39,824 nucleotides of DNA. Source: an uncultured Lachnospiraceae bacterium. Lineage in GTDB: Bacteria > Bacillota > Clostridia > Lachnospirales > Lachnospiraceae. The position numbers were made by a program, and so were the translations under genes. This document shows positions 21,505 to 30,664 of this stretch, piece after piece. How positions within the stretch are numbered: position 1 is the stretch's first letter; every line of letters starts with the position of its first letter. The stretch is taken from positions 1 through 39,824 of the forward strand of contig CAJTLD010000006.1 of NCBI GenBank assembly GCA_910577065.1, in the 5' to 3' direction. The notes below the pieces were generated by a model. That model saw only the letters and a list, made by a program, of their open reading frames with translations, was not told where the DNA came from and made no database searches.

Positions 21505-23555
21505 ATTTCTATCGCTCCTTCTTCCAGCATTTTGTCAATTGTGTCCTGTACGATACGTTTGGCTTCCGCCAGGGTATAATTTGTAAGCTGCGCGCCCGCC
21601 ACGTTTAAATGGCCGCCGCCGCCGAGCCGTTCCATAATTAACTGGACGTTTATTTCATCTATGGATCGCGAACTGATATAGATCTTGCCTTTGTATTCGG
21701 TAAATACAAAGGAAGCCTTAATCCCGATAATATTCAACAGTTCATCCGCTGCCTGCGCGCCTACGATAGTAGGGCTTTCCATTTTGCCGGGGCATACGGA
21801 TATTGCAAACGCTTTTTTGTATACTTCCGCATGGCGGACTACCTCCGCCCTGGCTTTATAGGCGCTCATATCGTTGCGTAAAAGCTTTCTGACCCGCGTC
21901 ACTTCCGCGCCGCAGCGCCGCAGGTACGCGGCCGCCTCAAATGTCCTCACGCCTGTCTTTGTCATAAAATTGTTTGTATCAATTAAAATTCCCGCATATA
22001 TACTGTCGGCTTCACTCGGCTCTAGTTTGATATTTTCTTTAAAATACTGTAAAACTTCCGCAATCATCTCACAGGTAGAAGACGCATACGGCTCTATATA
22101 AGATAAAATAGGATTCTGGATTACTTCATTGCCCTGCCTGTGGTGATCAAATACCACAATTGCATTTCCCCGTTCCAATAACTGCGGGCATTCCGTATAA
22201 TTCGGCCGGTTCGTATCCACAACCATTACAAGCGTATTGCGGTTAATAATTTCCATAGCCCGCTCGCTGTTAATGAACAGATCTTCCGGATATCCATGCT
22301 CGGGTGAAAAGCACTCTTTAAACGGACGCAGGGAGGACGTTACTTCATTTAACACAATCTGCGCTTTTTTATTGAGCACTTTTGCGGCGCAGTAAACGCC
22401 GATTGCAGCGCCAAAGGAATCCACATCGCTGATATTATGTCCCATGATCATGACATTTTCACGGCTCTCAAGGGTCTCACGCAGCGCATGCGCTTTGATC
22501 CTTGCTTTGACGCGGGTATTTTTCTCAACGGTTTTGGCTTTTCCCCCATAATAGGAAATCTGCTCCCCGTCCCGGACTACGGCCTGATCGCCGCCGCGCC
22601 CCAAAGCTAAATCAATCGCCATGCGGGAATATTCGTAATTGGTATTGTAATTGTCGCCGCTGCTTCCTACGCCGATACTGAGCGTTACAGCCATTTCATT
22701 TCCAACTTTGACATTTTTAACGTCTTCGATCAGATTAAACTTCTCTTCCTGCAATTTACTTAAATATTTGTATTTAAAAACGACAAAATATTTGTCTTTC
22801 TCTGTTTTGCGCACCAGGGCGTCGAACCTGGAAAAATAGTTATTTACTTTGCGATCGATCAACGCGGATAACAAGGAGCGTTTCACATCTTCAATACTGT
22901 CTAAGGCTTCCTCGTAATTATCGATATATACTAAAGCCGCTACCAGCTTTTGATCCTGGTTTTCTTTGATATACTGGTTTAAACCTGTCTCGTCAAACAT
23001 GTAGACGGTTGTAAAAAACTGGCGATCTTCCTCCATTTCTACAATATTTTGATCGCCTTCTTCCGTTTCGGATTTGATATAAATCCTTCTCATTTCCAGA
23101 CGGTATACCTTATCCTCCAGTTCAATCCGGAAATTGAGTTTTTCTTTTCCCCCCATGAACTGTTCCTTTGTAACAACAGGAAATATACTGAAAACAGATC
23201 TGCGGTATCCTTTTTCCTTCCCGGTAACTTCCGAAAACCGCTTATTCATCCAGATTACTTTGGCGTTCATATCTAACAGGGCATAAGGCACTTCAAAATC
23301 ATCCAGAAGCTGTTTTTGTACAGTTGCATACTGTGAAGCAAAGCCAAGCATTTCTTTCGCCAATATCGGCTTTTTACGCACATGGAACGTAAAAATACAA
23401 ATGACGCATATAATTACAAATCCGGTAAAAATGGCGCCCGCCACGCAATCTGTAAAATAGATCGGTATATTTATAACAAGCAGCAAAACCGTCAGATAGA
23501 GCGATGAATTAACGTACCCATGCAGCCCTTTTTTTAACTTTAAATTTTCTTTCAT
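21501..23555 (-). CDS. gdpP: Cyclic-di-AMP phosphodiesterase GdpP
   Basis: 684 residues with the full GdpP layout: two membrane helices (about 17-57), a PAS-like domain (about 75-150), a degenerate GGDEF domain (about 170-320, with no GGDEF motif) and a DHH-DHHA1 phosphodiesterase (about 345-680). Metal ligands are visible: H373, D377 and D379 in GHNISDVDS, D447, the DHH at 470-472 and D526. GGGGH (645-649) is the DHHA1 substrate loop. It hydrolyses c-di-AMP to pApA and so affects wall homeostasis, potassium uptake and beta-lactam tolerance. It is first in the gdpP-rplI-dnaB run. Confidence 0.96.
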   Translation of the reverse strand: MKENLKLKKGLHGYVNSSLYLTVLLLVINIPIYFTDCVAGAIFTGFVIICVICIFTFHVRKKPILAKEMLGFASQYATVQKQLLDDFEVPYALLDMNAKVIWMNKRFSEVTGKEKGYRRSVFSIFPVVTKEQFMGGKEKLNFRIELEDKVYRLEMRRIYIKSETEEGDQNIVEMEEDRQFFTTVYMFDETGLNQYIKENQDQKLVAALVYIDNYEEALDSIEDVKRSLLSALIDRKVNNYFSRFDALVRKTEKDKYFVVFKYKYLSKLQEEKFNLIEDVKNVKVGNEMAVTLSIGVGSSGDNYNTNYEYSRMAIDLALGRGGDQAVVRDGEQISYYGGKAKTVEKNTRVKARIKAHALRETLESRENVMIMGHNISDVDSFGAAIGVYCAAKVLNKKAQIVLNEVTSSLRPFKECFSPEHGYPEDLFINSERAMEIINRNTLVMVVDTNRPNYTECPQLLERGNAIVVFDHHRQGNEVIQNPILSYIEPYASSTCEMIAEVLQYFKENIKLEPSEADSIYAGILIDTNNFMTKTGVRTFEAAAYLRRCGAEVTRVRKLLRNDMSAYKARAEVVRHAEVYKKAFAISVCPGKMESPTIVGAQAADELLNIIGIKASFVFTEYKGKIYISSRSIDEINVQLIMERLGGGGHLNVAGAQLTNYTLAEAKRIVQDTIDKMLEEGAIEI

Positions 23556-23639
23556 GTCTCCTCCGCCTGTGCAAATGATGATTCCGTATCCATACCATCC
23601 TGTTATTATAGCATTTTATTAAAATAAGATAAAGTATTT

Positions 23640-25817
23640 TTAAAGATGGAGCACACGCTCTTTTATCTCCTGTGTCCTGCCCTGATTCCAATATTGCGTG
23701 CCGATATAGCCGCAGGTACGCCTTGCAACACTCATGGTTTTCTGATCCTGGTTTTTGCAGTTTGGGCATTCCCATACCAGCTTTCCATGATTATCCGTAA
23801 TAATCTGTATTTCTCCGTCATAGCCGCAAAGGCTGCAGTAATCGCTTTTTGTATTTAGTTCCGCATACATAATATGCCTGTAGATATGCTGTATAACCGA
23901 AAGCACGGCAGGAATATTATCTTTCATATCCGGCACTTCCACATAGCTGATTGCGCCGCCCGGAGAAAGCTTCTGGAACTGCGCTTCAAACCGCAGCTTT
24001 TCAAATGCGTCAATCGGTTCCGTTACGTGCACATGGTAAGAATTGGTAATATAATTTTTGTCTGTAACGCCTTTTATTATACCAAATCTTTTCTGCAGGC
24101 ATTTTGCAAATTTATAAGTTGTGGATTCTAACGGCGTACCGTATACCGAAAAATCAATCTTTTCTTTTTCTTTCCATTTTGCGCAGGCTTCGTTTAAATA
24201 GTTCATAACTTCTAATGCAAACGGCGTAGCGGACGGATCCGTATGGCTTTTTCCGGTCATATAATAAACGCATTCGGCAAGCCCCGCATATCCCAAAGAT
24301 ATTGTGGAATAACCGTTTTTCAAAAGCTTGTCTATATTTTCTCCTTTATCCAGCCTGGCAAGCGCGCCATGCTGCCACAAAATCGGCGCGATATCCGATT
24401 TTGTACCCATCAGGCGGTTATGCCTGGCCATCAGCGCCCGGTAACAAAGCGCAAGGCGTTCGTCAAAGATATGCCAAAACTCGTCCAGATCCCCTTCGGA
24501 TGAACATGCAATATCCACCAGGTTTAAAGTGCATACTCCCTGGTTAAACCTGCCGTAAAACTGAAACTGCCCTTCGTCATTTTTGTATACCGTCAAAAAA
24601 GACCGACATCCCATACAGGTATATACGTTCCCCTGTTTTAATTCCCGCATCACTTTTGCCGAAATATAATCAGGCACCATGCGTTTCACGGTGCATTCCG
24701 CCGCCAGGCACGTAATATCCCAATATGGGGAATCTTCCGTAATATTATCTTCATCCAAAACATAAATCAGCTTCGGGAATGCCGGCGTAATGTAGATACC
24801 GGCTTCGTTTTTTACGCCGAGGATCCTCTGGCTCAACACGGAACGGATTACCATAGCCAAATCCTGCCTTTCCCTTCCTTCCGGCGCTTCGTCCAGATAT
24901 AAAAAGAGCGTGATAAAAGGAGCCTGCCCGTTTGTCGTCATCAGTGTTACAATCTGGTACTGGATTGTCTGGACGCCTTTATCAATATCCTTTTTCACAC
25001 GTTCTTCCGCTACCGCGTCAATCTGATCCGCATCCGCCGAAATACCGGCCGCCTCAAATTCTTCCCGCACTTCCCTGCGGAATTTTATCCTGGAAGATTC
25101 CACAAATTTAGATAAATGGTACGCGCTGACCGACTGTCCCCCATACTGGCTGGAAGCCACCTGCGCAATAATCTGGGACGCCACAGTGCAGGCCACGGAA
25201 AACGAATTGGGCCTGTCAATCTTCGTTTCGCTGATCATGGTACCGTTCTGAAGCATATCGTCTAAATTGACCAGACAGCAGTTATGGATATGCTGGGCAA
25301 AATAGTCCGCGTCATGAAAATGGATAAGCCCGTTTTCATGCGCTTCCCAGACTTCTTTTGGGAGCAGGAAGCGTTTCGTAATATCTTTACTGACCTCGCC
25401 TGCCATATAGTCTCTCTGTGTCGACGCTAAAAGAGGGTTTTTATTGGAATTTTCCTGTTTCGCCTCTTCGTTCTGGCTTTCGATAATCGTCATAATCTGG
25501 CTGTCCGTCGTATTGGACTGGCGGACAAGCTGACGTTTATAACGATATGTAATATAAACCCTTGCTACCTGAAACGCCGTTTTCTGCATAATCTGGTTTT
25601 CTACGGCATCCTGTATTTCTTCCACATTCATAGAGCGGATCGATTTTTTGCAGATATTCTCAACATTCTCTGAAACTTCCCGTATCTGCTCTATCGTAAG
25701 CCTGTCCGCAGCTGCAACTTCTTTATTGGCCTTACAGACCGCGGCAATTATCTTAGTAATATCAAATTCTACTTCTTCTCCGCTTCGTTTGATAATCTTC
25801 AATATTCTGGCCCCCAT
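23640..25817 (-). CDS. nrdD: Anaerobic (class III) ribonucleoside-triphosphate reductase
   Basis: 725 residues. An N-terminal ATP-cone (about 5-95) provides allosteric control. The glycyl-radical barrel has active-site cysteines in blocks such as CMGCRSF and GVCTLNLV. Near the C-terminus are two CxxC pairs (CSLC, CPNC) for zinc, then RTCGYIG, the glycyl-radical loop. It reduces NTPs to dNTPs without oxygen. The radical must be installed by NrdG, which is not adjacent. The ATG at 25817 sits very close to AGGTGA; a TTG at 25802 (MKIIKRSG...) is an alternative start. It has its own promoter, so it is separate from the fumarase genes. Confidence 0.97.
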   Translation of the reverse strand: MGARILKIIKRSGEEVEFDITKIIAAVCKANKEVAAADRLTIEQIREVSENVENICKKSIRSMNVEEIQDAVENQIMQKTAFQVARVYITYRYKRQLVRQSNTTDSQIMTIIESQNEEAKQENSNKNPLLASTQRDYMAGEVSKDITKRFLLPKEVWEAHENGLIHFHDADYFAQHIHNCCLVNLDDMLQNGTMISETKIDRPNSFSVACTVASQIIAQVASSQYGGQSVSAYHLSKFVESSRIKFRREVREEFEAAGISADADQIDAVAEERVKKDIDKGVQTIQYQIVTLMTTNGQAPFITLFLYLDEAPEGRERQDLAMVIRSVLSQRILGVKNEAGIYITPAFPKLIYVLDEDNITEDSPYWDITCLAAECTVKRMVPDYISAKVMRELKQGNVYTCMGCRSFLTVYKNDEGQFQFYGRFNQGVCTLNLVDIACSSEGDLDEFWHIFDERLALCYRALMARHNRLMGTKSDIAPILWQHGALARLDKGENIDKLLKNGYSTISLGYAGLAECVYYMTGKSHTDPSATPFALEVMNYLNEACAKWKEKEKIDFSVYGTPLESTTYKFAKCLQKRFGIIKGVTDKNYITNSYHVHVTEPIDAFEKLRFEAQFQKLSPGGAISYVEVPDMKDNIPAVLSVIQHIYRHIMYAELNTKSDYCSLCGYDGEIQIITDNHGKLVWECPNCKNQDQKTMSVARRTCGYIGTQYWNQGRTQEIKERVLHL

Positions 25818-25845
25818 TCACCTAAAAATGATTCAATCTGAACGT

Positions 25846-25874
25846 ATTGTATCATGGGCGGTAATCTTGTGCAA
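25846..25874 (-). promoter_or_regulatory. nrdD promoter
   Basis: On the minus strand: TTGCAC (25874-25869), 17 nt, TACAAT (25851-25846), about 29 nt before the nrdD ATG. I see no clear NrdR box over it. Confidence 0.6.
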
Positions 25875-25906
25875 TACGAAATAAAGGAATGGCAGATTCC
25901 TCCTGT

Positions 25907-26464
25907 TTAATCTAAACCGGAACAATATGCCTGTGAAGCGGTTTCATATAAATTATTTCCATAGCTGTCTATCACGACAATTGCCGGAAAATCAGCCACT
26001 TCAATCTTAAGGACTGCTTCTGCTCCCAAATCTTCATAACATACTGTTTCTGATTTTATGATGCACTTTGACAAAAGCGCTCCCGCGCCCCCGACCGCCG
26101 CTAAATAAACGGCGTGATTTTTTACAATTGCTTCCACTACTTCTTTGGAACGTTTTCCTTTTCCAATCATTGCTTTTAATCCAAGATCCAGAAACAAAGG
26201 CGTATACTTGTCCATTCGGCTTGCCGTAGTAGGCCCTGCGGATCCAATCGGCCTCCCGCTTCTGGCAGGAGACGGCCCCATGTAATATATTGCGGCGTCC
26301 CTGATATCAAACGGCAGGGCTTCTCCCTGCTCCAAAGCCTCCGTCATTCTTTTATGCGCGGCGTCCCTGGCAACATAAACCGTTCCCGTAATATATACAT
26401 AATCCCCGCTCTTTAAAGCTTCAGCCGTTTCTTTCGTAATCGGCGTCGTAATATGTTTATCCAT
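25907..26464 (-). CDS. Fumarate hydratase, beta subunit (class I, Fe-S)
   Basis: 185 residues matching the C-terminal half of class I fumarases and tartrate dehydratase beta: GDYVYITGTVYVARDAAHKR, YYMGPSP, GSAGPTTASRMDKYTP and GKGKRSKEVVEA. It forms the active enzyme with the alpha subunit encoded 10 nt upstream and interconverts fumarate and malate. Split alpha/beta genes are usual in Clostridia. L-tartrate dehydratase is the alternative reading; the lack of tartrate genes nearby favours fumarase. Confidence 0.93.
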   Translation of the reverse strand: MDKHITTPITKETAEALKSGDYVYITGTVYVARDAAHKRMTEALEQGEALPFDIRDAAIYYMGPSPARSGRPIGSAGPTTASRMDKYTPLFLDLGLKAMIGKGKRSKEVVEAIVKNHAVYLAAVGGAGALLSKCIIKSETVCYEDLGAEAVLKIEVADFPAIVVIDSYGNNLYETASQAYCSGLD

Positions 26465-26474
26465 AAAATCCCCT

Positions 26475-27320
26475 TTATACTATCCTTACTGCGTGCCGGT
26501 TAACATGGCAGCATATATTTACGGCTACCGGAAGCCCCGCAATATGCGTCGGATACGTATTGATATTGACGGAAAGCGCGGTCGTTGTACCGCCCAGCCC
26601 TCCCGGGCCGATTCCAAGGCCGTTTATTTTTTCCAGCAGTTCCTGCTCAAGTTCGCGGACATACGGCGTCTTAGGCTTTTCTCCCAAATCCCTGGTAAGA
26701 GCCTGCTTTGCCATAAGGGCGGCTTTCTCGAAGTCCCCTCCGATTCCGACGCCAACCACCATCGGAGGGCATGCATTCGGCCCTGCATCCCTGACGGCAG
26801 TTAAAACGGCATTTTTTACGCCTTCGATTCCGTCTGCAGGCTTAAGCATAAATACCCTGCTCATATTTTCACTTCCGAACCCTTTCGGAGCGACTGTAAT
26901 CTTTACCTGATCCCCAGGCACTATTGTATAATGGATAACTGCAGGCGTATTATCCTTTGTATTATTGCGCAAAATCGGATCGCCCACAACAGATTTGCGG
27001 AGGAATCCTTCGGTATATCCCCTGCGGACGCCTTCATTTACGGCGTCTTCTATGGGATCCCCTTCAAAATGCACATCCTGCCCGACTTCCAGAAACACAA
27101 CGGCCATTCCGGTATCCTGGCAGATCGGGATGTTCTCCTCTCCCGCAATCTTTAAATTTTCAAGAAGCTGGTTTAAAATCTTTTTTCCCAGAGCAGATTT
27201 TTCGGCATCAGCCGCTTTTTTTAAAGCAAAATCCATATCGCCGGAAAGATAGTGGTTTGCTTCAAAACACATTTCCCTGATATGTTCCGTAATTATACCG
27301 GTATCTACTGAACGTACCAT
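26475..27320 (-). CDS. Fumarate hydratase, alpha subunit (class I, Fe-S)
   Basis: 281 residues, the Fe-S half of class I fumarase. Cysteines at the expected places (ICQDTGMAVVF, GPNACPPMVVGVGIGG, VNICCHVNRH) would hold an oxygen-sensitive [4Fe-4S] cluster. GLGIGPGGLGGTTTALSVNI is a conserved substrate-site loop. With the beta subunit it hydrates fumarate in the cytoplasm. It begins 3 nt after the CmpB-type membrane protein stop, so it may be carried on the gyrase-region transcript. Confidence 0.94.
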   Translation of the reverse strand: MVRSVDTGIITEHIREMCFEANHYLSGDMDFALKKAADAEKSALGKKILNQLLENLKIAGEENIPICQDTGMAVVFLEVGQDVHFEGDPIEDAVNEGVRRGYTEGFLRKSVVGDPILRNNTKDNTPAVIHYTIVPGDQVKITVAPKGFGSENMSRVFMLKPADGIEGVKNAVLTAVRDAGPNACPPMVVGVGIGGDFEKAALMAKQALTRDLGEKPKTPYVRELEQELLEKINGLGIGPGGLGGTTTALSVNINTYPTHIAGLPVAVNICCHVNRHAVRIV

Positions 27321-27323
27321 ACT

Positions 27324-28145
27324 TTAATCCTCCCGCTTGTTTTTTCTTGTTTTGATCCATTCTTTGACATGTTCCCGCAATTTTTGGAGCGATTCGTTAT
27401 AATCCAAAGATTTCATCCCCGGAAATGCCTTTAACAGACGTTCCTGTCCCAAAATTCTTGTTTCCAGCAGTTCTTTATGGCGTTCGATTAACTTTTCATA
27501 CTCGGCCTTCCGCTGTTCTATCATTTCTCTTTTTTCAATTACATCAACGACATTCTCATAAATATTTTCTCCGATTTCATTTGAAATTCCCTTTAATTTT
27601 CCAGCAACTTCGTCAATAAGTTTTAAATGTCTGTTAAATTTCAAAATCGTACTTACCGTAAAAATGCAGTCGATTAAAAAAGCTGACAGAAATACGATCA
27701 AAAGTACGGCTCCAACTGAATTTGGAAAAATCAGGATAAATTTATAAATCAAGGGATGCAGCACAAGCATAATAAAGCTGCACGCAAGCCCCCAGAGCAC
27801 CGAAAATTTCAGGCAGACATACCCGTTTATATGAAACGGAATATCAGAATAATCCCACCATTTGTTGTGAAACACCTTTTCCAAAAGCCACCCGGTCAGG
27901 TATTCTAATACCGAGGTAAGTAAAAAAGAGCCTGCAAATAGTATCAAAAGGTTCTCTTTTAGCGGAGTCAAAACGCCAATCACAATCAATACGCCGAATC
28001 CGTAAATCGGGCAGTACGGGCCGTTTAAAAAACCGCGGTTTACAAATTTCCCAAGATCCAGGGCGGCATAGGATACTTCCGTACACCATCCCAAGAATGC
28101 ATAAATCATAAATATGCATAAAAACTCGTAAACCGTCTGCGGCAT
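27324..28145 (-). CDS. CmpB-type integral membrane protein (putative ABC-transporter type IV family)
   Basis: 273 residues. About five membrane helices occupy residues 5-165 (FLCIFMIYAFLGWCTEVSYAAL, GFLNGPYCPIYGFG, SVLWGLACSFIMLVLH and others). The block GFLNGPYCPIYG is the signature of Pfam ABC_trans_CmpB. The cytosolic tail (about 175-273) is highly charged and predicted coiled coil (IEKREMIEQRKAEYEKLIERH). The family name implies transport, but no ATPase or substrate is established. It sits 13 nt behind gyrA and 3 nt before the fumarase alpha gene, an odd place for a transporter. Confidence 0.85.
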   Translation of the reverse strand: MPQTVYEFLCIFMIYAFLGWCTEVSYAALDLGKFVNRGFLNGPYCPIYGFGVLIVIGVLTPLKENLLILFAGSFLLTSVLEYLTGWLLEKVFHNKWWDYSDIPFHINGYVCLKFSVLWGLACSFIMLVLHPLIYKFILIFPNSVGAVLLIVFLSAFLIDCIFTVSTILKFNRHLKLIDEVAGKLKGISNEIGENIYENVVDVIEKREMIEQRKAEYEKLIERHKELLETRILGQERLLKAFPGMKSLDYNESLQKLREHVKEWIKTRKNKRED

Positions 28146-28158
28146 AAACGTAAACCTC

Positions 28159-30648
28159 CTAATTCTCTTCTGTTTCTTCTTCCTGATCTATTTGCTGAAT
28201 CAGGTTTTTATCCTCTCTCACTTTTGCAATACTTGCAATTGTCACATTTTCGTCCAGATCAATTAATTTCACGCCGGACGTTATACGCCCTAAAACGGAA
28301 ATCCCTTCTACTTTCATCCGGATTACAATGCCTTCCACTGTCACGATCATTATCTCATTGTCATCATTGACAGCTTTGATCCCGACAATATTGCCCGTTT
28401 TTTCCGTAATTTTATAGCATTTTACGCCCTTTCCGCCCCGGATCTGCGACGTAAATTCATCCATGCGCGTGCGTTTTCCAAGCCCTTTTTCTGAAGCGAT
28501 CAGAAGGTACTCTCCCTGTGAATCCATCTGCATCCCGACTACTTCGTCCCCGTCCAAGAGGTTCATGCCGATTACGCCCATCGAATTTCGCCCGGTGCTC
28601 CTGACGTCCGTTTCATGGAACCGGATGCACTGCCCGTATTTTGTGACCAAAATAATATCCCTGGTATTATCTGTTTTCTTTACTTCAATCAATTCGTCGT
28701 CTTCTTTTAAATTAATTGCAGAAAGCCCTGTCTTACGGATATTTGCATAGTCGCATATCTGCGTTTTCTTTACAATTCCCTTCTTTGTCGCCATAAACAG
28801 ATAATTGCCGTCCGTATATTCGCTGATCGGAATCACAGCGGTAATTTTTTCATCCGGCAAAAGCTGCATCAGATTAATAATTGCGGTTCCACGCGCCGTC
28901 CGGGACGCTTCGGGGATTTCATATGCTTTCAGGCGATATACCTTCCCGCTGTTTGTAAAAAACATCAGATAGTGATGCGTCGTCGTCATCAGAAGTTCCA
29001 CAATATAATCGTCTTCAATGGTTTCCATGCCTTTTATGCCCCTGCCGCCCCTGTTCTGGCTGCGGAAATTATCAACGCTCATCCGTTTGATATATCCTAA
29101 ATTCGTCATACAGATAACCGTATTGGACTTTGGAATAATATCTTCCATCGAAATATCGTATGCGTCGAAACCAATGGAAGACCTTCTTTCATCCCCGTAC
29201 TTATCCGAGATCAGCAATATTTCTTCCCGGATAACGCCCAGTAATTTCTTTTCGTCAGCCAGAATTTCTTTCAATTCATCGATCTTTTTCATCAGTTCCG
29301 CATATTCCGATTGGATTTTTTCGCGTTCAAGGCCTGTCAGAGCACGAAGGCGCATATCTACAATCGCCTGGGCCTGTACGTTTGTCAGGCCGAACCGCTC
29401 TTCCAGGCGTTCTTTCGCTTCGTTTGTATTGCGGCTGCCCCGGATAATAGAAATAACCTCGTCAATATGATCTAAAGCGATCAGCAGGCCTTCCAGAATA
29501 TGGGCGCGTTCCTCCGCTTTGTTTAAGTCGTATTTCGTCCTTCTGGTTACAACTTCTTTTTGATGCAGCAGATAATAATCCAGCATCTGATATAAGTTTA
29601 AAACTTTCGGCTGATTATTGACCAAAGCTATCATATTTACGCCAAACGTATCCTGAAGCTGCGTATGCTTATATAACTGGTTTAAAACGACATTTGGATT
29701 CACATCGCGCCTTAATTCAATGCAAATCCGCATCCCCTGGCGGCTGGACTCATCCCGCAGGTCTACTATCCCGTCTACTTTTTTGTCGTGGAGGAGATCT
29801 GCAATTTTCTCGATCAGGCGCGCTTTATTAACCATATACGGCAGTTCCGTAACAATAATATTATTTTTTCCGTTCTGCAGAGGTTCAATATCTGTTACGG
29901 CGCGAACGCGGATCTTGCCCCTCCCGGTACGGTACGCCTGTTCGATACCGGAGGTTCCAAGTATTGTCCCTCCCGTCGGGAAATCAGGCCCCTTAATGAT
30001 ACCTAAAATTTCTTCTATAGACGTTTCCCGGTCTTCCAAAACCTGATTGTCAATCATTTTTACGACTGCCGCAATCACTTCTCGCAGATTATGCGGAGGA
30101 ATATTCGTCGCCATGCCTACCGCGATGCCGGAAGTACCGTTTACTAGAAGATTCGGGTACCTTGCCGGCAGAACCACGGGTTCTTTTTCTGTTTCGTCGA
30201 AGTTTGGCATAAAATCAACGGTATTTTTATTGATATCCGCCAGCATTTCCATAGAAATTTTACTTAAACGAGCTTCCGTATAACGCATAGCTGCCGCGCC
30301 GTCCCCGTCCATGGAACCGAAATTTCCGTGGCCGTCTACCAGGCAGTACCGGGTAGACCATTCCTGCGCCATATTCACAAGAGCGCCGTAAATCGAACTG
30401 TCTCCGTGGGGATGGTATTTACCCATCGTATCACCTACGATACGCGCGCATTTACGGTGCGGCTTATCCGGCCCGTTGTTTAATTCTATCATGGAAAATA
30501 AAACCCTTCTCTGTACGGGCTTTAAGCCATCCCTTACATCCGGGAGCGCCCTGGATGCTATTACGCTCATTGCATAATCAATATAGGATGTTTCCATTGT
30601 TTTCTTTAAATCCACATCGTGAATCTGATCAAAAATTTTATCATCCAT
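28159..30648 (-). CDS. gyrA: DNA gyrase subunit A
   Basis: 829 residues. The breakage-reunion domain has QRRVLFSM and the catalytic tyrosine Y123 in AMRYTEARL. A coiled-coil gate follows, then a C-terminal beta-pinwheel with GyrA box QNRGGRGIKG. It introduces negative supercoils with GyrB using ATP. In the quinolone-binding loop (HGDSSIYGAL, 81-90) the usual serine (S84) is present, but the acidic residue four positions on is glycine (G88). It is 16 nt behind gyrB. The acidic C-terminal tail (IDQEEETEEN) is typical. Confidence 0.98.
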   Translation of the reverse strand: MDDKIFDQIHDVDLKKTMETSYIDYAMSVIASRALPDVRDGLKPVQRRVLFSMIELNNGPDKPHRKCARIVGDTMGKYHPHGDSSIYGALVNMAQEWSTRYCLVDGHGNFGSMDGDGAAAMRYTEARLSKISMEMLADINKNTVDFMPNFDETEKEPVVLPARYPNLLVNGTSGIAVGMATNIPPHNLREVIAAVVKMIDNQVLEDRETSIEEILGIIKGPDFPTGGTILGTSGIEQAYRTGRGKIRVRAVTDIEPLQNGKNNIIVTELPYMVNKARLIEKIADLLHDKKVDGIVDLRDESSRQGMRICIELRRDVNPNVVLNQLYKHTQLQDTFGVNMIALVNNQPKVLNLYQMLDYYLLHQKEVVTRRTKYDLNKAEERAHILEGLLIALDHIDEVISIIRGSRNTNEAKERLEERFGLTNVQAQAIVDMRLRALTGLEREKIQSEYAELMKKIDELKEILADEKKLLGVIREEILLISDKYGDERRSSIGFDAYDISMEDIIPKSNTVICMTNLGYIKRMSVDNFRSQNRGGRGIKGMETIEDDYIVELLMTTTHHYLMFFTNSGKVYRLKAYEIPEASRTARGTAIINLMQLLPDEKITAVIPISEYTDGNYLFMATKKGIVKKTQICDYANIRKTGLSAINLKEDDELIEVKKTDNTRDIILVTKYGQCIRFHETDVRSTGRNSMGVIGMNLLDGDEVVGMQMDSQGEYLLIASEKGLGKRTRMDEFTSQIRGGKGVKCYKITEKTGNIVGIKAVNDDNEIMIVTVEGIVIRMKVEGISVLGRITSGVKLIDLDENVTIASIAKVREDKNLIQQIDQEEETEEN

Positions 30649-30664
30649 TTATATTCGACTCCTC

